DNA of 64,000 nucleotides from Blastomussa wellsi (Eukaryota > Cnidaria > Anthozoa > Scleractinia > Plerogyridae), in the NCBI GenBank assembly GCA_947652115.1, contig OX393561.1, forward strand, positions 40,383,373 to 40,447,372, in the 5' to 3' direction. The translations under genes were made by a program, and so were the position numbers. This document shows positions 15,501 to 27,500 of the stretch, one piece after another. The notes under the pieces are model-generated. The model had not been told where the DNA came from. It searched no databases and was given only the letters and a program-made list of their open reading frames with translations. The first letter of the stretch is position 1. Each line of letters begins with the position of its first letter.

Positions 15501-18500
15501 CAACCGAAGATGAATACTGGGATTTGTGGGAGGCAGTAAAAGTGGATGACATTGATACGGTAATTGGAACAAAACATGATGTAAATTAGTATTTTATCCT
15601 TAAAAGCGATTTTCAAATGATTGTCGTAAAACTGAAATCAAAGTAATTACTCTGACCAATCACAATGGATTAGGAGAATCTGGTGAACAATCCAAACTCA
15701 AAGCAAATAACAGGAAGCCGTCACAAAGCATGGAAAATCGTACATGCTCAAGTCATAATTGGTTTTGGTTTAACTTCTGATTAGTTGAAAAAGTGGCATG
15801 AGATAATTGAACCAATCACTAGGCATAGAAATGCAAAACCAAAGCAAGCACGAATTACTTTCAATACATAGGTGAAAATCGTCTTAGACTAATACTTTGT
15901 CTTTAATAATGCCTGGCTATAGTGATAGGCCAGTTCACATTGATGAGCTTTCTTATTTATATATTCATTGCTGTTTTATCTAAATTACAAACTTGGGCTA
16001 ATTCCAGGTAAAAAATCTTCGCCAGAGAAAGAACATCAGATTCACACGATTTCAGGACAATAAAACCATTCTTCATCTTGCAGCAGAGAGAAATGCTGTG
16101 AAGGTATTGATTACTCAACAGTGATTCCCAGATTGAAGTAATTTAAACTTTGGCTGCCCCTTGAATTCCAGCTTGCCCTTCAGACAAACAGCCCAGAACA
16201 GTCACATGCTTGTCTTAGTTCATTTTTTCTATGATTTAGTTTGGTAGTAGGCTGTCATGGCCCTTGTTCATTGTGCAAGTGAACATGAAATGTTCATTGT
16301 TCAGCAGACAAATTTAGTTATCCCAGATGGCCAGACAGCACTGACAAGCGCAAAGATTTTTTCATCACGCGGCATTTTGTTTAATTCCTGTTGGGAGAAG
16401 GTGCTGGGCTGCAAATAACGGTTGGACAATGGCTGACCAAAATTTGCCAATGTCCGGGCAATTTTTTTTGTCTTTCAAGCAGTAATAATACTGTAATATG
16501 ACATCAGACCGCACTCCAGTTTTGTCCAATCAAAATGCTGACTTGGTCAGACACATGTCCTTTCATGGAGAAAAATTACTTGCAGCCCTGGGGTGAATGA
16601 CATTGCAGACACCAGTTTACTGCTCATACTGCTCATACAGGGCATCTAAGGCCATCTAAGTTACACAAACAACGAAATGTAATTAATGAGGTCTTTTCTC
16701 TCCCATACAATCAAATTTTTAAATTTTCTTTTGCTAGGTGGTGAAGTTCCTATTGTCTGATGGAAAACTGGATCCAAATATCAAGGATGAAATATTACAG
16801 GTTATCATAACTAACAAACTATAATGCAGTTCATGAGAGACTGGATATAAAGCACAGAGGTTTTTGTAAATTTCAGCAAAAAATTGTTTCAAGTATTTCG
16901 TAAACCATGTGAACATTATCTTCAAATTTTTTTTAAGGTAACCCTCATTTTTCTCATTCATTGTTGGGATAAATATTACATTGTGTAAGCAAAAGCCATT
17001 TTTATAAACTAAAATGATTGATTCTCCTGTTTCAACATATGGATAACCATGTACTATAAAATTATGCTAATAATGGATGTTGTATATTTTAGGGGGTCCC
17101 TCTTCACGGTGCAGCTGAATATGGGTCAGTCGATGCTGCCAGAATTCTTCTAGAGTATGGAGCTGAGGTAACTGAATTTTTTTAAAAACTTGTCTTAAGA
17201 AAGATAGTAATCCACTAATAATGAAGAAAGTTGGTTGGAGAGAAATTATGCATTTTCTGATTAACAAATAGATTCCATGTTGTTGTGCGTCTGTTCAGTA
17301 ATAGATCACTGATGACATCAAAATACGGTAAGAACAATAAAGTGGCACACGAGGCAATAGATGTGTGTGTCACTGATGTTGTTACCATATTTTGACGTCT
17401 TCTGTGATGTATTACTGAAGAGATACACAGTAGCATGGAATCTATCTGTTTTATACAATAAGGAAACAAAATATAAACGTCACTCATCATCAGTGCGTGT
17501 GTCCTTTAATAAATCATAGGTAGGAACCAATCAAAATGCATCCGTAATTGGGCTTATTATTATAAAATGGAATCCAACTCATGCAGGTTCTTTTGTATAC
17601 AGCCTGGAGTTATTGGAAGAGCTTGGACATTTGTTTTCTTAGAGAAGCTTGTCCAACTTATTAATATCTTAATTTTATTTATGGTCATTTTGTTCTTCAA
17701 AACGAACATCATCACCACCATAGACAGGATATTTCCATTGTATGAAGGCTTAGTAGCTCATGTGTTAGAGAAATGCACCAGTATTATGGGTTTCATTCCC
17801 TGTGAAATTGCCATAATTCCTGGTATGCTTTGAAAATCACTCTGTGGGAGGCATGGTAGCCTAATAGTTAATTAATGCACGATATGCTGGATTGAGCAGT
17901 CCAGGTTCAATCCCAACCCAGGGCATTGCAATGTGATCTTGGAAACACACGCTACTCTCATAGTGCATCCGTCCATGTGAAATTGGAAGTCTGAATTCAC
18001 ATGTAAGACAGCTAAGCTAGCAATTGAAATGACAACGCAACAAGTTCAAAACAATATCAAAGGTTCCAACATGACAGTTTGTCTATGCATGAAGCTGTCT
18101 ATGTGCATGCTCCGTAAGGCATGTTGCAGTTCGATTAGACTGCGGCCTTAACTACTGTCATTAGGATTCCACACTCCACTCAGTCCCAGGTGTATCAAAA
18201 GGTGCTGGCAAATGCAATGGACTAGCATCCCATTGAGTCACTCACTAGTCACTTCATGCTAAGGAAACAGGGACATGCTCCAACCTGATTGGCCACTAGT
18301 CTCAGACTTTTACCTTTGATAATTGCTTCATTCCTTAATTTGAAATTGTTTTCATTGAAAACAAATCATCTTACGTACCTTTAGATCGACAAGCAAGACC
18401 TTATTGGAAACACAGCTTTACATATTTCTTGTGAACATGAACAGGTATTGTGTATTGAAGGAAGCAGTAAACGAAAAAGCCGATCAAGATTATTCATTTC

Positions 18501-19556
18501 CAAGCTATTGTTTTGGGGGCAACTCCAACCATTGATCTATCTTATTAGACATTTTAGCTTGTACTGTTTCTGTATGTTTTTACAAGTCTCGCAATGTTTT
18601 GCCAAACCTGTTGGGCGAGTCAAATACACAGAAGGAGAGAACATGTATAAGAATACTGCAATTTACTCAATATATTTGATAAGATATTTACTTCTCGGAT
18701 GGGTAATAAAGCGGCTGATGTCAATTGGGATGCAAGTTCTTGTTTCATCTCCTGCCCCGGTGTTGATTCAAGTGTGACAAAGTCAAATAAATAAAATAAA
18801 AATAAAATCCAATGATTCCGTACCCAAAAACCGGACTTTAAAATGTGTTTTGCGTAATCATGTGGGGATAGGAGAACTAAGAAGACATTTATGCTTTTAC
18901 CATTTTTCTACAGAACTGGTATTAGAGGGTATTTTTATTCATTTAGTGGATTGACTTTACGTCACTGCATGGAGGTGTTGATATTAAAGTGCACCTAACC
19001 CCAAAATATTTTTTTGCTACAATAAACCTTTGCACCAGTTTGCAACGCGTTACACCTTTCGCTTCTTCTTTTTACTAAATGCGGACTATTTATAGCATTT
19101 TAAAAGTTACGAAAAACTATACGTTATTTGGTTCACGTTATTTGGGGCTAGGTGCACTTTAATGCACCATAGTTGCTGACATTTTATTATGATGGTTTGT
19201 TTTGTTTTCTTAGAATGCAATGAAAATATTTCTTGTCAAGCAAGGAGCAGATACAACTGTATTGAACTCAGGTAGTGTAAATCAACTCTGAGAATTTGTT
19301 TGCTTCTGATAGATCAAAACAATGGTGAAAATGATATTACACTTTATTCTTCGTTTTGATTAGGTCATAAATTTGTAAACAACTCAAAACAAAATATCCC
19401 TTTTATCCCTTTTTTCAAATTATGTATCACTTACATGGTTTGCCAAGTGTTAATGGAGGATAAACATAGTGTGAGATATTTTAGGTGTATCACAGTGTAC
19501 TAAAAATATTGCAATATTGCCTTTTTCTTGCAGATGGTGAGACGCCTGCCATCTAA
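543..19556 (+). CDS. 5'-nucleotidase-family phosphoesterase with C-terminal ankyrin repeats (5' end outside window)
   Basis: Eighteen exons chain in one frame: 543-638, 1215-1327, 3223-3277, 4304-4374, 6533-6634, 9176-9253, 9922-10037, 11497-11571, 12128-12227, 12384-12446, 14892-15263, 15488-15559, 16008-16103, 16738-16800, 17093-17167, 18385-18444, 19214-19271, 19534-19556 (stop TAA). They give 561 visible residues. Exons 1-7 match the 5'-nucleotidase C-terminal domain: ETNLGNFVTD, VILNSGTLRSD (the NGGxxR-like substrate loop), the ELTG/LENGV helix and YKVCTKSYLAKGKDGY (the GGDGY-like loop). Exons 8-10 are a basic, serine-rich stretch. Exon 11 (124 aa) is a Glu/Asp/Lys-rich, probably disordered linker. 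Exons 12-18 are ankyrin-like, with TILHLAAERN, VPLHGAAEYG and TALHISCEHE. The metallophosphatase domain with the metal ligands must lie upstream of the window, so activity cannot be judged. Family members cleave nucleotide or other phosphate monoesters. The substrate here is unknown. Every exon junction is phase-consistent, which supports one gene rather than two. Confidence 0.8.
1402..1555. repeat. Inverted repeat built from two SINE-tail arms
   Basis: The arms contain GAAGAATGATCATCGCAG and AAGCCTGAAAAAATC on one side and their complements on the other. The same arm sequence occurs as the tail of the tRNA-like SINE copy at 9005-9145. Confidence 0.7.
3487..3935 (-). pseudogene. LINE reverse-transcriptase C-terminal relic
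   Basis: Minus-strand translation at 3862-3590 contains TKLKIYRSCVLSAVLYGSEC and LSSFHTTSLHRILRI. These are typical of the C-terminal end of non-LTR (RTE/CR1-type) reverse transcriptases. Similarity continues upstream in another frame (SNDIHNRLSKVRST near 3900), so at least one frameshift exists. It lies in the intron between 3277 and 4304. Confidence 0.75.
4420..6275. mobile_element. Putative non-autonomous element with repeated subterminal motifs
   Basis: Both ends of this approximately 1.85-kb block carry CTGGCCATAA-type motifs in opposite orientation and multiple copies of GAGCGAGACAA-like sequence. The interior has no convincing reading frame. The boundaries are approximate. It fills most of the intron between 4374 and 6533. 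Confidence 0.4.
7700..8530 (-). pseudogene. piggyBac-like transposase relic
   Basis: Minus-strand fragments read NWQAVTSEEIKMFLALLI (near 8520), GQEVSVYETMIHFKGRLAIK and MPNKPVKFDVKFFVL (8225-8100), then a decayed NHHLYMNNFYTS segment near 7960. These are the order and motifs of DDE_Tnp_1_7 transposases, but interrupted by stops and frame changes. It lies between nucleotidase exons ending 6634 and starting 9176. Confidence 0.72.
8575..9145 (+). mobile_element. Duplicated tRNA-like SINE array
   Basis: The best tRNA-like head is 9005-9077: GGCTTCA/TGAAGCC acceptor ends, the A-box region AGCTCAGTTGGTAGAGC and the B-box GGTTCAAATCC. A degraded head starts near 8648. Flanking sequence (TCATTTCACTCCTCA..., near 8587 and 8946) is repeated, showing an imperfect tandem copy. 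The tail with GATGATCATCT runs almost to the exon at 9176. Confidence 0.7.
10705..11006 (+). mobile_element. tRNA-headed SINE with 13-bp target duplication
   Basis: This about 300-bp element begins with a tRNA-like promoter (B-box-like AAGTTTGAGCC) and contains a long G run at 10907. It is flanked by direct repeats TAATCTTGAAAGC at 10692-10704 and 11007-11019. It is the same family as the copy at 51235-51530. Confidence 0.85.
12710..12937. mobile_element. Foldback MITE
   Basis: The inverted ends contain ACAGTCTTTCC, AAACTGTGAACACCAGAAA and their complements. It lies in the 2.4-kb intron after the exon ending 12446. Confidence 0.7.
13542..14367 (+). mobile_element. Decayed PIF/Harbinger-like element
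   Basis: The ends GGCTGTGTTTTCACTAGG and CCTAGTGAAAACACAGCC are inverted copies. Inside, the plus strand at 13696-13953 encodes RRKRKTMWVYPR..., then across a stop VSRDTFEHICGLVGPELVRQ and RQAISVER. These resemble the N-terminal part of Harbinger transposases. The frame is broken by in-frame stops and no catalytic core remains. Confidence 0.68.
16405..16592. repeat. Dispersed repeat (GGGCTGCAAATAACGGTTGG type)
   Basis: The segment starts at GGGCTGCAAATAACGG and ends at TGCAGCCCTGG. A related segment in the opposite orientation is at about 55500-55605, so this is a dispersed family in this genome. Confidence 0.5.
17263..17450. mobile_element. Foldback MITE in ankyrin-region intron
   Basis: The inverted arms begin AACAAATAGATTCCATG and contain TTCAGTAATA and GTCAAAATA-type blocks. 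About 80 bp per arm match imperfectly. Confidence 0.7.
17844..18308 (+). mobile_element. Diverged tRNA-headed SINE with internal insertion
   Basis: The head (GGGAGGCATGGTAGCCTAATAGTTA, B-box AGGTTCAATCCC) and the tail (GGTGTATCAAAAGGTGCTGGC to GCCACTAGTCTC) match the SINE at 51235. About 170 bp of foreign sequence lies in the middle. Confidence 0.6.
18984..19162. mobile_element. piggyBac-type MITE with TTAA ends
   Basis: TTAA at both ends encloses inverted termini AGTGCACCTAACCCCAAAATA and its complement. A TTAA target duplication is the mark of the piggyBac superfamily. The element is 179 bp including both TTAAs and non-coding. Confidence 0.7.
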
Positions 19557-20520
19557 TGACTGGGAATTATTAAAGCTGGTTTAGTATCTCTTTTTGGCAA
19601 GCTAACAAATTGACAGAAAACTGGTCATTTTACAGTTGTGTGCTTAGTTGCCAAGCCCTTGAGTGGAAGTGAGGCTGAAGGCAGATCTGTTATGATGCAA
19701 GCCCTTCTTGAATTAATTTGTAAATCCTTAGTTCTTAATATGCTAATCATTTCTGCTCTGTCATCTTTTCTGTTCTGTCATCTCAAAGTCACCCAGACCT
19801 CGCTTTCACACAGATGCCTGGTTGTTTTTCACGGAACTGGTGTCATACAAACACATTGGTTCCATAAATCAGTTTCATTAGATGATTATACTTTTTTTTA
19901 ATAGATCAGGCACTAGTGTGTACTAAAACCTCTACAGCTACCAGAAATGCAATTTGGCAGTCTGATGATTTTGTGAACAGAAACAGAATTGGGACTAGCT
20001 TTTGACTTAAGGACTGCACAAGTAGGCTGTTTTCCTTTGTCCTTCCCAAACTTTGGTGTTCCTACAACACCATGGGAAGATGTTTAACTTCTTACTCTTA
20101 GTGATGAGCTAAAATATCTTATCATTAAGTGAAATTATTTTAATTAATTAATTAACTATTTAATTATTTTAATTATTTATGTGCCAACAGATTTTAAATG
20201 AAAGAAGGATTACATATGAAACAGTATTTTTGAAATGAGTATTTAATTATCTTCATTATAAGTTATTTTTATTGTCTGAGCACTAATTTTAGTAAATATA
20301 TATTTCAAAAGCTTAATCTTTTTAATTGTAGTGCTACATATTTAATATCAGATTTTATAGGCTGTACAGTTAGTTTTAAGTGGCAATCTTCAGATGTAAA
20401 TACATTAGATGTCTTGTTCTATGGGTACATTTTAGATCACTGTGTCAGTATTCATTTTTATGCATCATCTGCTTCTGTTTTAAGCTTTTTATCAAGTATA
20501 AATATCTAGTATAAAGTTAC

Positions 20521-20860
20521 TAGGCTGGACCTTGGATTGGGCAGTCATGGTTCGAGTTCTAGCAGGATTCAATTCTATGTTTTAAGTTGCTAATTATTCA
20601 TACGTTTGACAAACCCTGTAATGGAAGTGTGGATAAAGTGTTGTTGTTGTGTTGTTTTGACACGGTGTTGTATTCTCGATACTTTACTCTCAAGGTGCCT
20701 CTCTTCACCCAGGTGTATAAGTGGGTGCTGGCAGATTTAATGCTTGGGTGTAACCCTCCGATGACGACCAGTAGCATCCCATCCAGGGGGAGTAGAAATT
20801 CTCCATGTCACTTCATGCTAAGAAACTGGGCCCCTGTGCTGTTCTTTTTGCAGTTTTGTG
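20521..20860 (+). mobile_element. Degraded tRNA-headed SINE copy
   Basis: It shares TCTCTTCACCCAGGTGTATAA, GCATCCCATCCAGGGGGAG and CACTTCATGCTAAGAAAC with the SINEs at 10705 and 51235. The head is eroded (GGTTCGAGTTC remains). Confidence 0.65.
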
Positions 20861-21127
20861 AAACTGACAGCTGATATCTTTTAAAATTACCAGTACCATG
20901 ATGTTCCTCAAAGTTACGTACTTGAATCCACTGAATTTAGACATTTGAAAAGGGTCATTCTCCAAAAAGGGCTTAATGCCATTTTGATAATTTCATATAA
21001 AAGTGACTTTCTTGTTATAACTGTCTAACAAAGGATTTTACTAAACCTGTGAAATAGTTACTAAACTATTAGATGCTATTAGACACTAATTCCGTTGTTT
21101 TATTTTCTTCAGTTTTGACAATTTAGT

Positions 21128-21250
21128 AAATAAACCTCTTTGGGCGGCTGATATATTGGTGGATAATACCCAAGACTGAAATTTGGAGGACAATCTATCA
21201 GCCAAGGGCATTATTCCCTAATATACCAATAAGCCAGAAAGGGGTTTATT
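21128..21250. mobile_element. Short foldback MITE
   Basis: AATAAACCTCTTTGGGCGGC and CATTATTCC...GGGGTTTATT form imperfect inverted ends. It is non-coding. Confidence 0.55.
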
Positions 21251-22007
21251 TATTTTATAACCCTCTAATTAATTTCCATAACACAATTTATCACTGTGAA
21301 AAAGGAAAGAGCCTACACTGATAATCACAGCATAACTTGGGTCGTTAAGCTTAATTTATTTTTTGTATTTAATTTTATATCTTAAGTGCTTACTTGCTTG
21401 CTTAAGCCTCTTGATTCCCTGAGGAACATAGGGCCGCAACAACACTCCTCCAACGCACTCGATTCTGTGAGGTCCTCCTCAGCTGCGCCCATGTCATTCC
21501 GATGGCCTTCACCTCTGCGTCAGTGCTCCTGCGCCAAGTATATCTTAAGTAGTACCACAATATTGTTCTAGTTTGAATATTTGATACTGTAAATAAATAC
21601 CTCTTTGTTTTTGCATTCTTGTTTAAAGCAATCCTGGTAATGAAAATAATAGATTTTTGCAGCCAGAACAATTCCAAGAATAATTGCTGCAGAGTGAGCA
21701 CAGCAAGTGAGCAGCAGTTATAATTAGATAATATAAGACATCTATGCAAAATCAAGACTTTGTCGGCATGCATTTAAATACAAAAATAAATACAAAAAAA
21801 ACTGCTGCACAAGTATCCATAAAATGACAAAACTATCTGGAAAATGCATTTTCAGGCTTACAGTATGACTTGTTTACGGTTGAACTCGAATCTATTTGCT
21901 GTCATAACATTCGCAGTTCAAGTTGCCATCACAGCAAAAAGATTCCCACTCGCCGAAGCGCGAGCCAAGTGTGCTTCTCGCATCTCAAACAACATAAATA
22001 TTTGGCT

Positions 22008-22150
22008 CATCCTCAGTGTAAAAACCTGTGAAACCCACCAGTTATGCAAAACAAAGAACAAACAAGAAAACAGAGAGCTCAAAACAATATAGAACAGAAA
22101 AACAATAGCTCAAAAACAAAGAAAAAAGTTACATGTTTCTACACCAAGGT
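22008..22150. mobile_element. MITE copy A (CCTCAGTGTAAAAACCTGTG ends)
   Basis: It starts at CATCCTCAGTGTAAAAACCTGTGAAAC and ends near a diverged complement. An inverted second copy lies at 25912-26055. Confidence 0.55.
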
Positions 22151-23852
22151 AAATCCAAATAATTATTTTGTGAGTCATGTCAGGAAATCACTTGATAAAC
22201 CCAATTAAAATAAGTTGCATTCATTTGTTAGCCTAAAAGTGCGTTTTCTTATGCTTTGCCATGCAGCTTTGGCAAGTTTTCACCTATTTGCAATGAGAAT
22301 CATACTGGCTTTCTCACATTTGCCCTTAAATTCCTCTCTTAACTCAAAGTGACAGTGAAAAACAGTGACACTCTTCTGGTTATAAGCTTTCAATTTTTTT
22401 TGCTTTAATGATACATGCCACAAGGAATGGCAAAAACAAATAATGCTAATTAAAACTGGAAAGATAAATTTTATACACGACTTGTCTTACAAGCTTAACT
22501 TGTTCTTCAGCTCGACTCCTTGAACAGTTCAGTCTGGTCATATTTTTTTGTGTCACATCTTCAATCTCATTAGCTTATTGATACAAAACAATGCATTAGA
22601 AGAGTCTGTTTGATTGTATAAATACGTATTGAGGTGTTTAAGAGGTGTTTTTTTGGGTTTGCAATATGAAGCTCCGTCAGAGCCCCTGTCATGTATAATG
22701 CGAGTACCTTTTCTCCCACAGTTTGCTTTGATATTTGACTAGATACTGTAGATTGACTGTGTTCATTGTGGTTTTAGTTTGGATTTATGACACTCAATTG
22801 AAAATCGCTCTAACACAGTGGAAGCCTAACAAAATGAATTGCCACTAGAGACTAGCAAGAAAAGTTCATGATGGGATTTTGACCATTCATTTTACCATGA
22901 CTTTATTGTTTGACTGGACTGAAGGAGAACAGCACTGTTTACTGTACACAACACTGCACACAATAAAAATACAATTCTGGTGATTATTAGCAACCTGGGG
23001 ACTTGTATATGAAAGGGGCGGGAATGCTTGTCATCTCACTTAGGGGTGTAAATTTTGGTCTCACTTAGGGTGTACTGGGCAAAATGCCATTATATTTAGC
23101 CGTGAAGGTCTCATGTAGGGTTGCACGCAAAGAAATGTAAAAATATATATTTAATATGTGTATTTTTTATTCTCTTTCAGGGGTCAGATTCCAAAAGCAT
23201 CCCCACCCTTTCATATGCGAGTTCCCCCCCCCTCCAGTTAAAAAACTTTTACCTTAATGTTGGAAGGAAGCCAACATATTGGCGTGTGTTAGTGTGTTTG
23301 TTTTTTCACTGCTTGTACATTCCCGTATAGTTATATTAATTTTATTAATTTATAAATAAAGGCAGGATAAAAAGTGATATTTTGTAATTAGTGCCCTTTA
23401 TTCCCCTTTATTTTGCATGAGGCCACACCATGTGCTAACGATCCACTATAGATTTACCGGTAGTAGATTATACCCAGAAGACCAGTTCTATTAGTAAAAG
23501 TCCTCCTCTTTCGTTTTATTCCAAAATAAATATTTCTTCATTTGCATTCGCCAACTTTATTATTGTCTTTTCTGTCCGACTAGTTGGGTGATATTAAAAC
23601 AACTAGACCCTTCACCCTCAAGGGCCACAGGTCAATAGCCCATGAGCCGTAGCCCTTGTCTAATTGTTAATTAGTAGAAACTCAGTTATGTTCTATTGGA
23701 AATCCACGAATCTGATTGGTTCTCCCACTGTTTTCTATTCGCTGATAGAAAACAACCGTGCGCGCGTAGCTCTTTTAGCGGCAGTCTTTCTTGAATTGAA
23801 GGTCAAAAGTACACAATATTATAGGTTTTGGGCTGCAATCCTTTAGAGTTTC

Positions 23853-23904
<52 letters not shown>

Positions 23905-24554
23905 TGGCTGCGCCTCGTTGACTATTCACTCGTAGAAAACTTGGGCTCGTAGTCTAATTGTTAATTAGCATACGAAGTGGCCTTATGCAGAACATCTCTA
24001 TTCCAGACTGCATAACGACCTCAGGTCAATATTTCTCAATTATTCAATTACCACAATTTATATGGTCACAAAGTCACTGTTACGCATCATCCATTCATAA
24101 AAAAAATATTTTGCCTTATAATTTGCCAAGATTTTATATTATTTGATCTCTCCTGCACTTACTGAACAAGTCACAATAATAAGGTCTCCATATCATGGAT
24201 AAGTTCAAGTCCACCAGAAGTTCACTTGAGCCTTGCCGATAAGGAAATGGTGCATGTGTGACCCACATACTACCACTTCACAATATGTTATGTTGTCACT
24301 TTGATAACAGTATTCATTTCCTTTGTTGCTGGTTTATGCCAAGGGAGAACAAGTATCAACCCATGCCAATGATTAAGAAAACTGAATTTTAAGGTTTCTC
24401 CACTTTAACACCTTTGACAGTCAGAGCACTCGCTTGGGCATCATAATAATTATCTTCTAGCCTGCATTGTGCTCCCCTTGACTGTTGTTCAGTGCTGACA
24501 GTTTACACCAAGAGACACCAGTGACAGCTGGAAGATCCTGGAAGTATCCTGATG

Positions 24555-27500
24555 TTAAACTGTTGACTTGACTGAAGAAACTGAGACAGGAATTGCTTTG
24601 AGTTCAGTTCTCATGCACACAAACTCTCCCATGACAGCCATCAGTGCCATGCAAGCAAAGTTCAGCAGCCACCATGACCACCACTTTGGAAAACCCGCGT
24701 AAATACAACAGAATACCAGATGTATAAGGTGTGCAGTGGCAGCAAAGTCCAGACACTAATGACAAAAATGTGACAATTTTGCATTGAATAATTTTAGTTT
24801 TATTTAAAATATTACAAAAAGACATAATGCTTGTGCATTTTTGAATCCCTTACTGGGATTGCTAGACAAAAGAAGTAAACCAAAGTTTGCAACAAAACCA
24901 AAGAGCATAATTTTTGTGCAGTCTTGGTCCAAAATGAAGTTTTATAATATTAATTGTCCTTTTATATGTAGTAGCTGAATCCTTTTTCGACTCAATTTGA
25001 AGCACTAATGATCTATAGGGAATTAGTGCTATATAAATTGTAATTATTTAATATTTATTATATAATTATGTTGTGGTTCAATTTTACCCATGGTACAATT
25101 TGATATTTTCCTTTGTTTTATATGAACATTTATTGCTGGCAAGCATTAGCGAGGCAGCACACCGTTCTTGTCAATAGGGGAAAAATCCAAAATTTTGTCG
25201 GATGTAAGATTGGAAGCCTGCGCAGTAGACTATTATCTGGGACAATTGAAATGACAATCATGTGCACATCACATGGCTGTCATATCATACAGGATCCACG
25301 CCTGAGATCACTTTGAGTGTGAGAATTTTACGCACCCTGTCAGACGCTTTCGAGGTGCTGTTGATATTGATATTGAACAAGTAAATGAGCATTTTCTAAA
25401 TGTCTTAATTTGCTTGTGAATTATTCATCAAGGTCATGAACAATTAATGATGAATCTCGAGCAAGAAAAGATAACAATTCAAATGTGTTTGGCTGCTTGC
25501 CTGTATGATCAATTTTAGAAATATGCAGTATCAAGCGTATCTCCCGGGGGAATACACTGTCTGCTTGCTCCAACTTAGCGAGAAAGCTTTCTGGGTGAAA
25601 AAAGTAAAGCAGTAAAGTTATTGCTCTGATCTTTTTTTAGGGAAAAGTCTTTAAATTCAATTCTCAGGCTTCAAGCTGAAAGCTTCTTGTGTCTTCGCGG
25701 CACATGATAAATTTATTTGTCGGCGAAATGATAATGCACACATCAGCAAAATTTTGACCAGTTGTCGACACTCAATACATTTAGCGGTTGAGACTTTCCA
25801 GTCAATGCAAAAGAACTTTTTCGCAAATTCTGTCTTGCAAAGGCAGACTATATTTTCTGTCCCAATTAACTTTAGAGGCGTTATGGAATCGCACTGGGAT
25901 GAAAACGGGTTTACCTCATTGTAAAAACCTGTGACTTTTTTCTTTGTTTTTGATCTAATGTTTCAAGGTTCTGTATTGTTTCGAGGTTCTTTGTTGCTTG
26001 TTCGTTCTTTGTTTTACGTCACTTGTGAGTTTCACAGGTTTTTATACTGAGGATGATAATACAAATAGATGCCCGGCCGACGACATGAAAATAAAATTAT
26101 ATTCGCACTAAAATAGGAGACAAATACTCAGCATGTGGAAATGTTCATTTCCATAAATTGTGTATTTCAGAACTTTACGAAGATACATGTAGTGGCACCA
26201 ACTCTAAACTGCAGTGTTCTGACCAGCGACATGTTTATTTTTTAAAGTCATTGCGTTATGCACTCCTGAAATGATTACATGACAAGTTTTTTACAGCTAT
26301 TCAGCCATTCTAAATGCGGGTCAGAGTGACTTCACACCTGGCCGTTTAAAAATTTCCCTTAGCTGTTCAGCCTTTTTCCTCCAGCTCTAACGCCAGCAAT
26401 AGACCAATTTCGATATTTTAATATTCAGCCTAATACAATAGACATCACTGCGAGGCTCCGGGGAATAAATCCCACAAACTCTATAATTTATACCCCGGAG
26501 CCTCGTTCTGAGGTCTATTGTTTTTGGTTGAATTTTAAAATATCGAAATTGGTCTATTACTTTCACATTGAAACCCCTAGTCTAATTATTATATCGCCAT
26601 GTATGATAACAAAGGAATTCTACAATTTGCACCAAGGGTAAAATTGACCCACAATGTATAATTGGCCCAGAGAATCTCTGTTTTGGCTGAATTAAAATAT
26701 GTCTTATTAACCAAGTGGGAGGTCTGCATTGGAAGAATACCAGCCCAAGGTATCGGTCTTGACAGTACACAGCGAGGTCTGTACAAAAAGGACCGAGGGC
26801 CAATATTCTCCTGGTATGGTTCCAGGCAAGCGTGGTCAATAAGAGATTTATTACATGACTGGAGAATTTATAGATATAAGCGGAAAGGATAACAAAATAG
26901 GACCCATCAGGTGTTTTGGTCGGAAAAATTTCCTAACACTGTTGTGTAGTATCACTGAATATTTTTACGAGTTGTGCTGTATTTTGACGAGCCCGTAGGG
27001 CGAGTCAAAATACAAACAATGAGTAAAAAGTCTCAGTGATACTACACAACAACAAGTCTAATGAGAGGTTTATTATCCAACACACCAAATTGTTATGTCC
27101 GTGCGGGCGAATTTCTAACCAGTTTTCTGGAGTACAAATACCGCATGATATTTGTCCTTGTTTTGCAGGTTTTTGTACTCTACAAAGCACAGTTGGATGA
27201 TAAATATGTCTGTTACATAAATATGTCTATTACACACTGGTATTCAAGTAAGAAAATCAACCTACCTGTTTTGCTCTTCTGACAATCACCCATAATCCAC
27301 CAGCCCTGAAGTCAGAGTACAAAATTGGTAGTTAGCAAATAAATGTACTCAGGCCCTTAGTCAGGTATGTGTCTGTGTCTGCAACCTCTTCCAAAAGTGT
27401 GAATAAACAGTATATTGTGGACTCATGGTTCAAAAGAAAATTAGGTCTGACTGTCCTGACTGAAACAGTAGGCCCTGTACTCCAATTCACAACTGGTATA

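Larger units (their letters stand above)
19557..24554. other. Convergent intergenic region between the ankyrin gene and SYS1
   Basis: About 5 kb holding both 3'UTRs (extent unknown) and repeats. It contains a degraded SINE at 20521-20860, foldbacks at 21128-21250 and 22008-22150, and a locally palindromic AGTCTAATTGTTAATTAG-type repeat at 23590-23960. No conserved reading frame was recognised; the longest frames (about 120 codons) look random. Confidence 0.6.
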
